From assembly GCA_003313425.1 (NCBI GenBank), contig NHZP01000010.1, positions 1,054,001-1,118,000 on the forward strand: a stretch of DNA of 64,000 nucleotides. Reading direction: 5' to 3'. The DNA comes from Pseudopyrenochaeta lycopersici. Taxonomy: Eukaryota; Ascomycota; Dothideomycetes; Pleosporales; Pseudopyrenochaetaceae. Below the pieces are notes generated by a model. It made no database searches, was not told where the DNA came from, and saw only the letters and a program-made list of their open reading frames with translations. Positions 1-10,087 of this stretch are shown one piece after another. The translations under genes and the position numbers were made by a program. How positions within the stretch are numbered: the stretch's first letter is position 1; every line of letters starts with the position of its first letter.

Positions 1-320
1 TTTTCTTTCTCAGCACGCGGCTGTATGGAATTATGTGCCGAGTATGGCGGCAGCTCGCCATCAGCTTGCTGTTCCACTGGTGGCGTGTAAGTGGGAGGTT
101 CGCGCAGTCCCTGTGCGGGTAATGGCGATGGACCGGTAGCTATTTGACAAAAGGGACAATAGTCTGCAAAGCGAGGATTATCTGTCAAGCACCTGGCGCA
201 TATGGCACGACCGCAGCATCCAAGACGGCGTTCGAACTGTGACGGTTTCTCAGTCTTCTCATCATATGTTGGCGGAATCGAGGAGAGGAAGGCGGCGCAG
301 GTACAGCAAGCTTCAGACAT
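1..320 (-). CDS. N-terminal part of a zinc-finger (RING-like) protein, partial
   Basis: The ATG lies at 318-320 and the frame stays open to the left window edge, so only about 106 N-terminal residues are visible. They hold a dense cysteine pattern: CCTC near residue 5, CC plus CARC near residues 35-44, and CPFC near residue 57. This looks like a small treble-clef or RING-like zinc-binding module. A Pro-rich linker follows, with short PPTY and PPY motifs of the kind bound by WW domains. Some fungal proteins have an N-terminal Cys-rich module of this type followed by a C-terminal LysM domain. That is a recollection of family style and cannot be tested here because the C-terminus is missing. There is no signal peptide, so it is probably intracellular. 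The start is well supported because it is the first ATG and the cysteines begin at once. Confidence 0.6.
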   Translation of the reverse strand, partial: MSEACCTCAAFLSSIPPTYDEKTEKPSQFERRLGCCGRAICARCLTDNPRFADYCPFCQIATGPSPLPAQGLREPPTYTPPVEQQADGELPPYSAHNSIQPRAEKE

Positions 321-744
321 GATGCAAGCTAGCAAACTACACTGCTGATGAGGCTACAAAGACTAGACAATACACTCTTGGGGAAAGAAGATTGGAGGGC
401 GAGATGCTACGTCATGACTAGTAGGAGAACGATCGCGACCGCACGTGAGTGCGCGACAACGGGCTTGGTGATTTGTGTAAGCTTTCATCGGACCAAGCCC
501 TACATTACTCTGCGCGACTAGGGAGATATCGCCCTCGCCAACATCCAAAGTTAATCGGATGAGGGCAATGTTCGGATTTGGTGCGCTCGTACCGCAGGCG
601 TCAGGCCAACGCAGAGAACGGTGGTCGCCAAGCCAAGCCTCGCTAGGCAAACCACGGACCACCACATCAAATTTGAGTGGCCCCCAACGCGAACTTTTCG
701 TTCATCGCCAACACTCTACCGCTCACCACCTACACCCTAACGAG
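321..744. promoter_or_regulatory. Divergent promoter region, zinc-finger gene / uS8 gene
   Basis: This stretch separates the leftward zinc-finger gene from the transcribed leader of the rightward ribosomal protein gene. It must carry both promoters. Open frames here on both strands have no recognisable protein character. I did not identify a defined binding site. Confidence 0.4.
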
Positions 745-924
745 GTATGTTTGTCACAACTCCGAGTGCCCCTCAGAGAGCCAGGAGAAGCAATCGCAGC
801 CCTCCGCAAGGATGAGTGCGACACTGCTTCTCCTCTGCGACAAGAGCTGAAGAACCCTCAAGTCGCAGTCTGAGGGCACTCTCCACGCTCTGGCATCTGG
901 AGGCTAACCACAACTCTTGCGCAG
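745..924 (+). other. Probable 5'-UTR intron of the uS8 gene
   Basis: A donor GTATGT at 745 and an acceptor GCAG ending at 924, with a CTAAC branch-point-like motif about 20 nt before the acceptor, define a likely 180 nt intron. It ends 50 nt before the uS8 start codon. Leader introns are common in fungal ribosomal protein genes. Inference from splice signals only. Confidence 0.5.
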
Positions 925-974
925 ATACCTCAGTCGCCCATCGCCATTGAGAATCTCCTTATCAAACCGCCAAA

Positions 975-1573
975 ATGGTCAAGACTTCCGTTCTCAACGA
1001 TTGCTTGAATGCTATCAACAACGCCGAGAAGGCTGGCAAGCGCCAGGTCCTGATCCGCCCATCCTCCAAGGTCATCGTCAAGTTCTTGACCGTTATGCAG
1101 CGCCACGGTACGTCGAGTCTTCTTTTCGCATCCACACAGGCTGCGCACACTTATCATTCGGGTTGATAACTAGGCAATGATCTCGCATTCCACACGATCT
1201 TTGCCCTTTAAGTGCCCGATATATCAAACTTCAGCGGAGAACTTACACGTCTTCGGATCCCATCCATGATGTCTGATGTTTAATTCAACGCAACATTCTA
1301 ACTCCTTGTGCAGGCTACATTGGCGAGTTCGAGGAGGTTGACGACCATCGCAATGGCAAAATCGTCATCCAGCTCAACGGCCGCATCAACAAGACCGGTG
1401 TCATCTCTCCCCGCTACAACGTTCAACTTCGCGACATGGAGAAGTGGGTTGTCAAGCTACTGCCCTCGCGTCAGTTTGGTTACATCGTCCTGACCACCTC
1501 GGCTGGTATCATGGATCACGAGGAGGCAAGGAGGAAGCACGTTGCCGGAAAGATCCTAGGTTTCTTCTACTAG
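975..1573 (+). CDS. RPS22: 40S ribosomal protein uS8 (S15a / Rps22)
   Basis: Two exons (975-1107 and 1314-1573) join in phase to give 130 residues, the usual length of eukaryotic S15a. The N-terminus [19 protein letters not shown] and the C-terminus ending ILGFFY are highly characteristic. The protein binds 18S rRNA in the small subunit body and is needed for 40S assembly and translation. The 206 nt intron has donor GTACGT and acceptor TGCAG and splits a glycine codon after the CGC-CAC (Arg-His) pair. A further intron probably lies in the leader. The gene is convergent with Hsp104, the two stop codons being 482 nt apart. Ribosomal protein genes are normally co-regulated with growth; no specific site was assigned here. 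Confidence 0.96.
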
Positions 1574-2055
1574 ATTGCGCAATTGATGTACTGGGATGCA
1601 ATATACCCAACTTCCAGACAGGCAGATGTGTTTGGCTAGGTAGTCCATCATGGCAACGATAGACGAAGAAACGACACAAAAGTTCATGACATGTCACATC
1701 GTATGCATTTCATCCTGCATGTCAGTATCGTGACGGTGAAGTCCTCTTCTCTGATGCCGTATACAGCAGTTGTTCAATCACGTATATTGAAGCACGAAAG
1801 TTCCAAGATATGAACCATGTAAAAGTATTATTCTCGTATGTACAAAAGGCCAATTTCCATTGTTGACCAGAATAACCATAAGCGCCTCCATTTTTTCGTA
1901 ATCATCTATCCATCATCATCCGTAATAATAAGAGATGCATCTAGCACCGCGGGTCTGCAGATTCAACCCCCCAAACTCCTTTGCTATGAATTGTCATTGT
2001 GCAATGCTTTCACGACGTGGACAATCTGTTCCTCTTCTTCTCTCATCTTTGTCGT
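1574..2055. other. Convergent 3' regions of uS8 and Hsp104
   Basis: This is the AT-rich stretch between two converging stop codons, presumably holding both 3' UTRs and poly(A) sites. No gene is visible. Confidence 0.5.
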
Positions 2056-4818
2056 TTAATCATAAAGATCCATGCCACCTTCATCATCATCCAACTCTGC
2101 AACAGCGTCAGACTCGTCATACATTTCCGAGTCGTCTTCGCTGTCAGTGTGGTTGGGCAGAACTTCGATGTGGCCATCGTCGAGTATCACCCTCGCAGCT
2201 TCGCCATCCTTGATAGCCCCACGCAGGATGAGCACAGCGAGTCGGTTCAAAACCTCCTTCTCGATCAAGCGAGCGAGCGGACGAGCGCCATATGCAGGTG
2301 AATATCCAGCCGAACCAAGGTAGTCGCGCACCTCGGGCGTCATCTCAATGCGTACATTCCTTCCATTGGCATTGAGTCTCTTCTGTATCTCACCCAACCG
2401 CACGTCGACAATCTTGCGGATCTCGCGTTTTGTGAGTCGGTTGAAGATGACGATTGAAGAGATACGATTCATAAATTCGGGAAGGAACCAGTTCCTCAAC
2501 GCACCCATCACCATTTCCCGCGTTGTAGGATCAATCTTACCATCTGGTGCGTTAGGGCGGGAAAGATGTTCGGCACCAAGATTTGATGTCATTACAACGA
2601 TGCAGTTCTTCGCGTCAACAATTCTGCCTTGTCCATCGGTGATACGGCCGTCGTCCATGAGCTGCAGAAGTACAGTGAGGACTTCTTTGGCGGCTTTCTC
2701 CACCTCGTCGAAGAGGAGGATGGAGAAGGGCTTACGGCGCAGTGCTTCTGTAAGCTGGCCTCCCGCATCGTGGCCAACGTAGCCTGGGGGGGCACCAATC
2801 ATCCTGCTAAGGGAGTGGCGCTCTTGGTATTCAGACATGTCGAAGCGAATCATCGCTTTTGCGTCATCGAACAGGAACTCTGCGAGAGCTTTGGTGAGCA
2901 GTGTTTTACCTGTACCAGATGGACCGCAAAAGAGGAAGCTTGGCGGCTGGTTTGGGTTGGATAGGCCAGAACGCTGAAGACGGATAGCATTGGAAACAGA
3001 GACGACAGCTTCCCTCTGGCCAACAACGACTTGGCTGAGATGTCGTTCCATGTTGAGCAACTTGTCCTTTTCAGTTGTCTTGAGACGTGTGACCGGTATA
3101 CCGGTCCATCGAGCAACAATCTCATTGATCTGATCCGGACCAACAGAATCACTCATTAGTGCTTCGCCACCTCCGCTTGCCTGGTGTGCCCACATTTCCG
3201 CATCTGCGCGCGCCTTGTCCTTCTCGAGCTCGTTAATACGCTGCTCTACATCCGGGATAGCGTAGTACTTAAGATCTGAAGCGGTTTGGATATCGCGCAG
3301 ACGTTCAGCTTCGGCAAGCTTAGTCTTGAGACCTTCAAGTTTGAGCTTTTGCTCCTGAATATCCTTGCTGCGGCCCTTTTCGCGCTCGTACATCTCACGA
3401 AGCGGTTTAAGCTCCTCTTCAATATTAGCTGCTTCCGCTCGTGCCTCCTTGAGGCGTATTTGCGAGGCCTCATCCTTCTCACGGGCAAGGGCATGGATTT
3501 CAATCTGCAATTGTCGGTGTCGTCGTTCGAGGTTGTCGAGGGCCTCAGGTTGTGATTCCCGAGTAACGCGGACTGCCGCTGCAGCCTCATCGATAAGGTC
3601 CACAGCAGAATCTGGTAGGCGTCGTTGCGTTAGGTAACGAGCAGCAAGAGTAGCGGCAGAGACAATGGCGCCATCCATAATGGTAACGCCATGATGCGTC
3701 TCGTAACGCTCTTTAAGACCGCGAAGAATAGAGATGGTCTCAGGAATGGAGGGCTCCTTGACCAAAACTTGCTGGAAACGACGTTCGAACGCCGCATCCT
3801 TCTCGATGTATTTCCTGTACTCGCCGAGAGTGGTAGCGCCGATACAATGAAGCTGTCCGCGTGCTAACATGGGTTTCAGGAGGTTGGCGGCGTCCATGCC
3901 ACCCTCTCCGGACGAGCCAGCGCCCATGAGCAGGTGAATTTCGTCCACAAACAGTACTATCATCTCCTTGGACTCCTCAATCTCTTTCAGGACGCCCTTC
4001 ATGCGGTCTTCAAACTCTCCACGGTACTTGCTACCCGCAACCAAGGCACCGACATCCAGGGAGAGCAGCTTGCAGGCTGCGAGGTTCGCCGGGACGTCTG
4101 CGTCGACAATACGACGCGCAAGACCTTCGACGACTGTGGTCTTGCCAACACCAGGTTCACCTATAAGTACAGGATTGTTCTTGGTACGTCGGGTCAAAAT
4201 GCGGATGACCCTTCGCGTCTCTTCCTCTCGGCCAATGACAGGATCGATTTTGCCTTCTCGTGCCATTGCCGTCATGTCAATGGTGAACTTCTTCAGATTC
4301 TCGTTCTCCTCCTCGGCATCAGCCGTTTTCGAGTCCACACGCTTCGTGCCCCTCAATGCTTGTATAGCGTTGTCGATCTGCTTTACATTTGGTACGTTCG
4401 ATTCGGCAAGGGCGCGCTGTATTGAGGCGTCTTGACATAGGGATTGGATAAGGTGATCGACAGCGATGAAGGTGTCCTTCTGCGTCTTGCTGAGGTCCTC
4501 AGCAGCTCGCAAGACCTTCGCCATGGCAGGTGAGGGTGACGTGCGCTCTGGTGGGGGATCCTGACTTGGTAACCGCACCAGGGCCTTCTTAAGATTGCGC
4601 TCGAAGAGTTGTGCGTCGCCATTTGCGCGTTCGAGAACCTGCTTGAATAGCGGTGGTGGAGGGACGTCGACTTGGTTTGCAAGATCCTTGGGCGGATCTA
4701 TTAATGAAACCGCAAGGTGGATGGGTGTGAGTTGTGAGTGAGCATAGCCCTTGGCCAGCTCGAAGCTGTCAGCAAGAGCCTTTGCTGCTCGGTCCGTGTA
4801 GGCGTCGAAAGAAGTCAT
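2056..4818 (-). CDS. HSP104: Hsp104/Hsp98/ClpB protein disaggregase
   Basis: A single uninterrupted 920-residue frame, close to the usual length of fungal Hsp98/Hsp104. The order is a Clp N-domain (about 1-150), a first AAA+ module with Walker A GEPGVGKT (220-227), pore loop KYRGEFE (264-270) and Walker B VDEIH (about 291-295), a charged coiled-coil middle domain (about 415-540), and a second AAA+ module with Walker A GPSGTGKT (632-639), pore loop GYVG (679-682) and DEVEK (about 704). The tail is acidic. The hexamer pulls polypeptides out of aggregates with Hsp70/Hsp40 and gives thermotolerance in cytosol and nucleus. The ATG is the first in frame and begins the N-domain at the expected place. 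A TATA box and a heat-shock-element-like site lie upstream. The C-terminus is acidic but lacks the DDLD-type ending known for yeast Hsp104. Confidence 0.97.
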   Translation of the reverse strand: MTSFDAYTDRAAKALADSFELAKGYAHSQLTPIHLAVSLIDPPKDLANQVDVPPPPLFKQVLERANGDAQLFERNLKKALVRLPSQDPPPERTSPSPAMAKVLRAAEDLSKTQKDTFIAVDHLIQSLCQDASIQRALAESNVPNVKQIDNAIQALRGTKRVDSKTADAEEENENLKKFTIDMTAMAREGKIDPVIGREEETRRVIRILTRRTKNNPVLIGEPGVGKTTVVEGLARRIVDADVPANLAACKLLSLDVGALVAGSKYRGEFEDRMKGVLKEIEESKEMIVLFVDEIHLLMGAGSSGEGGMDAANLLKPMLARGQLHCIGATTLGEYRKYIEKDAAFERRFQQVLVKEPSIPETISILRGLKERYETHHGVTIMDGAIVSAATLAARYLTQRRLPDSAVDLIDEAAAAVRVTRESQPEALDNLERRHRQLQIEIHALAREKDEASQIRLKEARAEAANIEEELKPLREMYEREKGRSKDIQEQKLKLEGLKTKLAEAERLRDIQTASDLKYYAIPDVEQRINELEKDKARADAEMWAHQASGGGEALMSDSVGPDQINEIVARWTGIPVTRLKTTEKDKLLNMERHLSQVVVGQREAVVSVSNAIRLQRSGLSNPNQPPSFLFCGPSGTGKTLLTKALAEFLFDDAKAMIRFDMSEYQERHSLSRMIGAPPGYVGHDAGGQLTEALRRKPFSILLFDEVEKAAKEVLTVLLQLMDDGRITDGQGRIVDAKNCIVVMTSNLGAEHLSRPNAPDGKIDPTTREMVMGALRNWFLPEFMNRISSIVIFNRLTKREIRKIVDVRLGEIQKRLNANGRNVRIEMTPEVRDYLGSAGYSPAYGARPLARLIEKEVLNRLAVLILRGAIKDGEAARVILDDGHIEVLPNHTDSEDDSEMYDESDAVAELDDDEGGMDLYD

Positions 4819-4894
4819 GACGATTCGTGACTATGGCCTTGTGTGTGGCGTTGAAGCCGGAAATATCCTGGGTGTGGAGTGAACCTATCAAAGG

Positions 4895-4913
4895 TTTTGT
4901 GTGTGTGTGTGTG
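4895..4913. repeat. Short (TG)n microsatellite in the Hsp104 leader
   Basis: A run of about eight TG dinucleotides lies roughly 80-95 bp upstream of the Hsp104 ATG, probably in the transcribed leader. Such tracts vary in length between strains. Confidence 0.7.
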
Positions 4914-4975
4914 CGGTGTTGTATACTGGGTATCTCTGAAGAACAAATCGAACGTTATACAGGCGGCTCGAGGAT

Positions 4976-4982
4976 TTATATA
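4976..4982 (-). promoter_or_regulatory. TATA box of Hsp104
   Basis: The minus strand reads TATATAA here, about 160 nt upstream of the Hsp104 ATG. This is a suitable place for a TATA element given a leader of about 100-130 nt. Strongly inducible fungal stress genes often have a TATA box. Confidence 0.5.
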
Positions 4983-5083
4983 TGTCCAAGAAAAGAGGCA
5001 GCGAGAAACCAGGAAATAGCCAGTCGGATCGTGTGATTTCTCGTCATATCTCGAAAGCAGTAGTGTTGTCCGCCTGCCCCAGC

Positions 5084-5095
5084 GAAGCTTCGAGA
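5084..5095 (-). promoter_or_regulatory. Heat-shock-element-like site
   Basis: The pattern GAA-nn-TTC-nn-GA reads as two perfect alternating HSF repeats plus a partial third. It lies about 100 bp upstream of the TATA box of Hsp104, so direct HSF control is likely. Inference from motif and position. Confidence 0.5.
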
Positions 5096-5160
5096 CGCTG
5101 CTGCAGGTTTCCGGTCAGTCCCCCGCCAATTACGTCACAGACGCCCATCCCTATTCGGCC

Positions 5161-7423
5161 TAGTCACCGAACAACCAACCCATCCCACTTTGGTCGACGA
5201 TATGTCTGCCCAACATTGAGCCTTGGGACTGACAACTCACCGCGTGGCCCAATAGCATATACTCTGAGCCGCCTGTATTGAATTGATTCCCCCGTCATAC
5301 ACAGCCATGAGTTAGGCGCGTCGCAGAGCTTGCGGCCTGACTGCTCTGGGTCCACCACCGCCCGACGTTTCTGACTCGTCATTTGCGTCTGCACAACGTG
5401 TCTAACACGTCCATCATGTCCAAAAGTCTTCTCTGTAACGTGTGCCAGCATCTGTTGAGGCCTGTCTATTTTAAAACAGGAATGGGGAATCTTTCCTCTC
5501 ACGCGACCGATAAGTCTTTCCCGCAAGCGCTCACGCTGCCCTGCTGTCGTTGTCTGCATCTTTGCATCGCACTGCATCACAAATACAGAAAGCTCTGTGA
5601 CAAATTCATAGTGTATACAATCCAAGTAATAACATCAAAGTGCATACTTTTGAAGACACGGCTCCGGTGGCTTACGTCACGTCAGTACCAGATACACTTC
5701 CTGGGAACAACACTACACACTCTCTATCTCTTCGCGGCAGAAACATCCGATTCGAAACCTTGTTTGTAATTCATTCTTGTGATACTGAGCACTACATCTG
5801 ACCAAATACGTCCATGTTTCGTGCTGACCCAGTAATCGAAGCGGAGACCGAGCATCATAGACACCATCGCCTAAGCAGTGCAAGTCATGATGCAGCACTG
5901 GATTTCCTGGTGTCCTAGTACATGAACTGCCTAAAGGTACATACTCCATGCCGACCAATTGCACCAGACGACTCTTTCCTACCCACAAGTTAGTAGATGT
6001 TGGCAGTAGTAGTGAGATCGGATTGGTTCACCTCCGTAACGATCCCGACAAGGCTCCATATGTGTCCCTAGCCTATTAAAACACTAAACTGGAAATTGCA
6101 TCACGATTGTCTTCTCTCACAGAGACGTATCAAGACGCCATTGCAGTGGATAAATTTTTTGGGATATGGTACAACTAGACTGACTCCCTGTAAGACTCGA
6201 TACCTCGAAGAACTGGGCTGGGGCAGCAACTGGGACATATACAGCACTTTGAACAAGCCACAGACTGGCCTATTGACGAGCACCGAGCAATCATTCACTC
6301 TAAAATAACTTTATCCCGGGTAATCGCACACACAACATAACATGATCATAGTTTGTGACTCTTAAATAGAATATAAACCGTCTGGGGAGCTAGTGTAGGC
6401 CTACTTGTGAGTATAATATCGATCCTTTGTTGCCGAAACTGAAAGATTCGACATATGTATGAGGATGAACCACGCCGGATCATACAGACCCATTATCCTT
6501 CACCCACATTTTAATATGGCAATGGAAGCATTGATATCAATCTGGATGATCCAATTTCTAAGGGAGCACAGGGTGATTTAACGAATGTGAACTTAATTTT
6601 GGAGGGCATCATCGAGATACTCCAGGATTTGACATCCGTACCAAAGGTCTCACTTAATGGCCTGTGAAGGTAGTGATGTGCTTTGCGCCCTAAATCTATT
6701 CTCTCTCTCAGCTCAAGATGCGACTGATAGAATTAGCGTTTCAAGAGGATTAGAGTTGTCACGGTCAACTAGCCAAGCTATGTGAAAAATCAGCTGCTAA
6801 TAAGCATAAGCAAGTGTTGGATAATAGGAGTGTTGAGGTTATGAAAGTTGAAATTCATTTCAGCTTGAAGAAGCCCATATTCGAACTCACTTCCCTCAAC
6901 TTAGAGCAACCAAAGCTATCATCTAAGCAACTTTACCCCCGATTTTGAACGCATTTCTAGCCAGAGCATCATCACTGTCGTCCTCACCATTTCTTTACCG
7001 CATCAAAGATCAAATACCATAATTCTAATTTCGCCAGACCCAATGATGGGCGGCCCCGAGCATTGAGAGTAGCAGATGAATCACTAATTTAAAGGAGGTG
7101 CAATACGGCATGGAAAAGGAAGACAACATGGCGCATTTGAGGCAGCCTATTGATTTCGTTGCATAAAATTCATCAATGGGTCCATGAAAGTTGCTTGGCT
7201 TATGACAGTCAGTACCACTGTACACCCAAAGATTGAAACAACACTAACTCGAAGGCATGTTATTGCGTGGCATGTATGCATAGTTGGTTTCGCTGCCGGA
7301 GGCACCGTGAGATTCTATGCCCTTACTTTTATTCCTAGAATAGTCCCAAAACTCCAGCGCTGTGCATGCGTATGTAAACGCTGAAATCTTTGCAAGTTAT
7401 CAAATAACGCTCCGCCCATGCAT
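5161..7423. other. Gene-poor stretch between Hsp104 and Rdh54
   Basis: About 2.3 kb with only short open frames (the longest is about 150 codons, at 5164-5625, minus strand). None has a recognisable motif or plausible spliced extension. The right half is AT-rich. I see no transposon ends or tRNA. Confidence 0.45.
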
Positions 7424-10087
7424 CTAGGCGGTCGACTTCGTCAACAAGAAACCTATATTACACTCAGATTGGCTCAGCACATCGAGAAATACCCGATCGT
7501 TAATGGCGGCCGCCATATCAGCCAACTTCTCATCTTCCGCGATATTTTCTTTTCTATCTGCTTCTCGCAACCCCTTCGGATCAATGTGGCGATACTCCAT
7601 CAGCATCCGTAGCTTGGGTTGCTTCGCGGTACGTCTCGACCTGAGCTTGGCTTCTTGCTCCTTCATGTTGACCTGACTCGCTCTCTTTAACTGTGGGTAC
7701 TTGTCATCGTCTTCATCCTTATTGTCTACAAGATCGACCTCCTCAGGCTCACGTTTGACTTCGGTTAAGCCTTGGCAGTTGCATGTGCACCCGAGTAGGT
7801 CATGTGTTTGGCAGCCTTCGCGCTCATCGAGGCGGAAAAGATCTCTTAATTCTTCTTTTGAGAACGACGATGCAGAAGCTTTGTTATCAACCACCGCATT
7901 CGCAAGACCCATCTTCATGACCTGTCTCTGGAAAATCTTCTCATCGAGGCCTCCCTTTACAAGAAATCGGTAGACTTTGCATGGCAATTTTTGGCCATCA
8001 CGGTGTATACGCGCCATCGCTTGGAGGTCGGTAGCAGGGTTCCAATCAATATCGAAGAGAACAATGCGAGACGCGCCAATGAGATTCAGACCTACGCCGC
8101 CTGACTTGGCAGACAGAAGGAAGGCGAACGACGTTGCTTTGGGGGTTTTGTTGAATTTCTCGACGAGTGCCTGTCGTTTGGAGGCAGGTGTGCTTCCATC
8201 GAGGCGGAGGTACGTGTAAGAAAGGGAGACGAGCAGTCGTTCTATCATGTCGAGAGTCATGGTGTAGTTTGAAACTATAACTATCTTCTCCTCGGTGGTG
8301 GTATGGATGTGGTGGACTAGGCTGTCCAAAAGTCGCAGCTTTGTGCTTGATGCGTTGGAATTAAGGACGTTGGGTGGAATCAGCGATAGAACAGTTTGTA
8401 GCATTTCTGATGGTGTGTCGTCATTATCTGCGGATGACTTGAGCAACGCAGGGCTGTTGCAGATTTTCTTCAGCACGTTAATGAGCTGGAGTGCCGTATC
8501 AGTGTTTCCCAACGCAACTGCGAAGACAGGTGAAGATAAAATGGCGCGGTATGCTTCAGCTTGAGCCTTCGTCGGCTTACAGAAAACAATATGTTCTGTC
8601 TTCGGCGGAAGGTATTTTGAAAGCACATCTGCCGTTCGTCGAATCATGAATTGGCTGGTTAACGACACCAATTCCTTCCATCGTGCATCTCCCTTCTCAA
8701 ATTCTAATTCACTGGCATCTGGCTGGCGACTGCGCATGATTGGGGCTTCAAAAGTGCGCTTGAATGCCGAGCGTTGCCCTAGGAGCCCTGGGTTGACGAA
8801 ATCGATGGCAGTGAAGAACTCGCCCAGGTCGTTTTGTAGAGGCGTACCTGACAAGATGATACGCCGTTCGGTATTTAGAGACTGTATGGCAAGCATGGCT
8901 TTGTTGTTTGCAGTCTTCAACCTATGGCCTTCATCCGCAATGACAATGTCGATGCCACTACCTTTTTTCAATTCCTCTTGCACGGCGCGAAGCATCTCAT
9001 ACCCAATAATCATAATGTTGTATGCTTTGCCCATTGTGAAGTTACTGATCTTCTTGTCCTTACCATTAGCAACGAAGACTCCTACTCTCTCATTTCCAAG
9101 CCACTTGCGAAATTCACGTTTCCAATTGTCGACCAGACCAGCGGGACAGACAATTAGCGCCTTTGTAATAACTGGCGGGCTTTCGTACAAGGGGTTTTGC
9201 TTCATCAACGTCCAGAGTAACGTTATTGTTTGAAGTGTCTTTCCTAGGCCCATCTCATCCGCCATTATTGCGCCCTCACCCTCACATCGCATGCCCATGA
9301 CACATTCATATAGAAACTGCACACCCTCGCGTTGATGATCTCGAAGATGCTTGCTTAGAGCAGGATCCACAACTACGTCAACAATCAGCTTCCCTTTAGC
9401 ACAAGGTTTAGGTCGCTTCATGACGAGTGCATTTGGAGCATTCGGGTCATGTCGTGGCTGTGGAATTGATGGGCTCCTCTGGGGGAGCACGGTGTTCTCT
9501 AGTAAAGGCATCTTGAAGTGTTGTTTGCGTTGAACGGATAGCTTATGCTCTGTTGTATCTGCATTCCCCAACGATTCCGTCCTCTTCGCTTTCGACTTGC
9601 TTGCCGAGGGGGGTTTGTGTCGCAGTTCAACCTGCTTCACTTGCTCTACAGGCCGAGTGGTAGTCGTGCCCAAGAACATGCGGCCTGCTAGATAATCCGC
9701 CTTGTCAATAACATCTTCTATTTCCAGCTCCTTGCTACCCACGGAAAGTGCGGAGCCAGGAAGCAGCGGTCGATTGCACGGTCCCTTGCCTAGTTCTTTC
9801 CCAGTATCGCTGTCCGTGAGTGTAGCATAACCACCAACCACGGCAAGCACGCCGTCGCCATCCCAGTTCTTATGTTTTTTGGTGGTGTACTTTCGCCACA
9901 GTACGGTATAGTAGCTTCCTTCGAGTCCGGGTGGTGCAAAAGACAGTGGGGGAGGATTGTGCAGTGTGTTGAGAGGCTGGCGTGTACTTGAAGGGATCGC
10001 ATTGGATGAGATTTTTCGTTTTTTGTTCAGTGGCTCACCGTTCCCTGAGCTTGGCCTCGCAAGGGTGAGAGGCCGGAAAGGCTTCAT
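7424..10087 (-). CDS. RDH54: Rdh54/Tid1-type Swi2/Snf2 recombination ATPase
   Basis: An 887-residue Rad54-family translocase. The first in-frame ATG (10085-10087) starts MKPFRPL; the open frame extends further upstream but only from non-ATG codons. The N-terminal region holds the motif YYTVLWRK...TKKHKNWDGDG (about residues 60-78), typical of Rdh54 orthologues rather than Rad54 itself. Helicase motifs are visible: I DEMGLGKT (277-284), Ia in VCPAGLVDNW, II DEGH (385-388), III SGTPLQN, V SGGVGLNL and VI QAMARIHRDGQ. It strips and remodels Rad51 or Dmc1 on duplex DNA in homologous recombination and meiosis. No intron is needed. The C-terminus carries a Cys-containing patch (CTCNCQ) and a charged tail. 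The gene stands alone between two gaps. A general Rad54-like assignment is the fallback. Confidence 0.9.
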   Translation of the reverse strand: MKPFRPLTLARPSSGNGEPLNKKRKISSNAIPSSTRQPLNTLHNPPPLSFAPPGLEGSYYTVLWRKYTTKKHKNWDGDGVLAVVGGYATLTDSDTGKELGKGPCNRPLLPGSALSVGSKELEIEDVIDKADYLAGRMFLGTTTTRPVEQVKQVELRHKPPSASKSKAKRTESLGNADTTEHKLSVQRKQHFKMPLLENTVLPQRSPSIPQPRHDPNAPNALVMKRPKPCAKGKLIVDVVVDPALSKHLRDHQREGVQFLYECVMGMRCEGEGAIMADEMGLGKTLQTITLLWTLMKQNPLYESPPVITKALIVCPAGLVDNWKREFRKWLGNERVGVFVANGKDKKISNFTMGKAYNIMIIGYEMLRAVQEELKKGSGIDIVIADEGHRLKTANNKAMLAIQSLNTERRIILSGTPLQNDLGEFFTAIDFVNPGLLGQRSAFKRTFEAPIMRSRQPDASELEFEKGDARWKELVSLTSQFMIRRTADVLSKYLPPKTEHIVFCKPTKAQAEAYRAILSSPVFAVALGNTDTALQLINVLKKICNSPALLKSSADNDDTPSEMLQTVLSLIPPNVLNSNASSTKLRLLDSLVHHIHTTTEEKIVIVSNYTMTLDMIERLLVSLSYTYLRLDGSTPASKRQALVEKFNKTPKATSFAFLLSAKSGGVGLNLIGASRIVLFDIDWNPATDLQAMARIHRDGQKLPCKVYRFLVKGGLDEKIFQRQVMKMGLANAVVDNKASASSFSKEELRDLFRLDEREGCQTHDLLGCTCNCQGLTEVKREPEEVDLVDNKDEDDDKYPQLKRASQVNMKEQEAKLRSRRTAKQPKLRMLMEYRHIDPKGLREADRKENIAEDEKLADMAAAINDRVFLDVLSQSECNIGFLLTKSTA

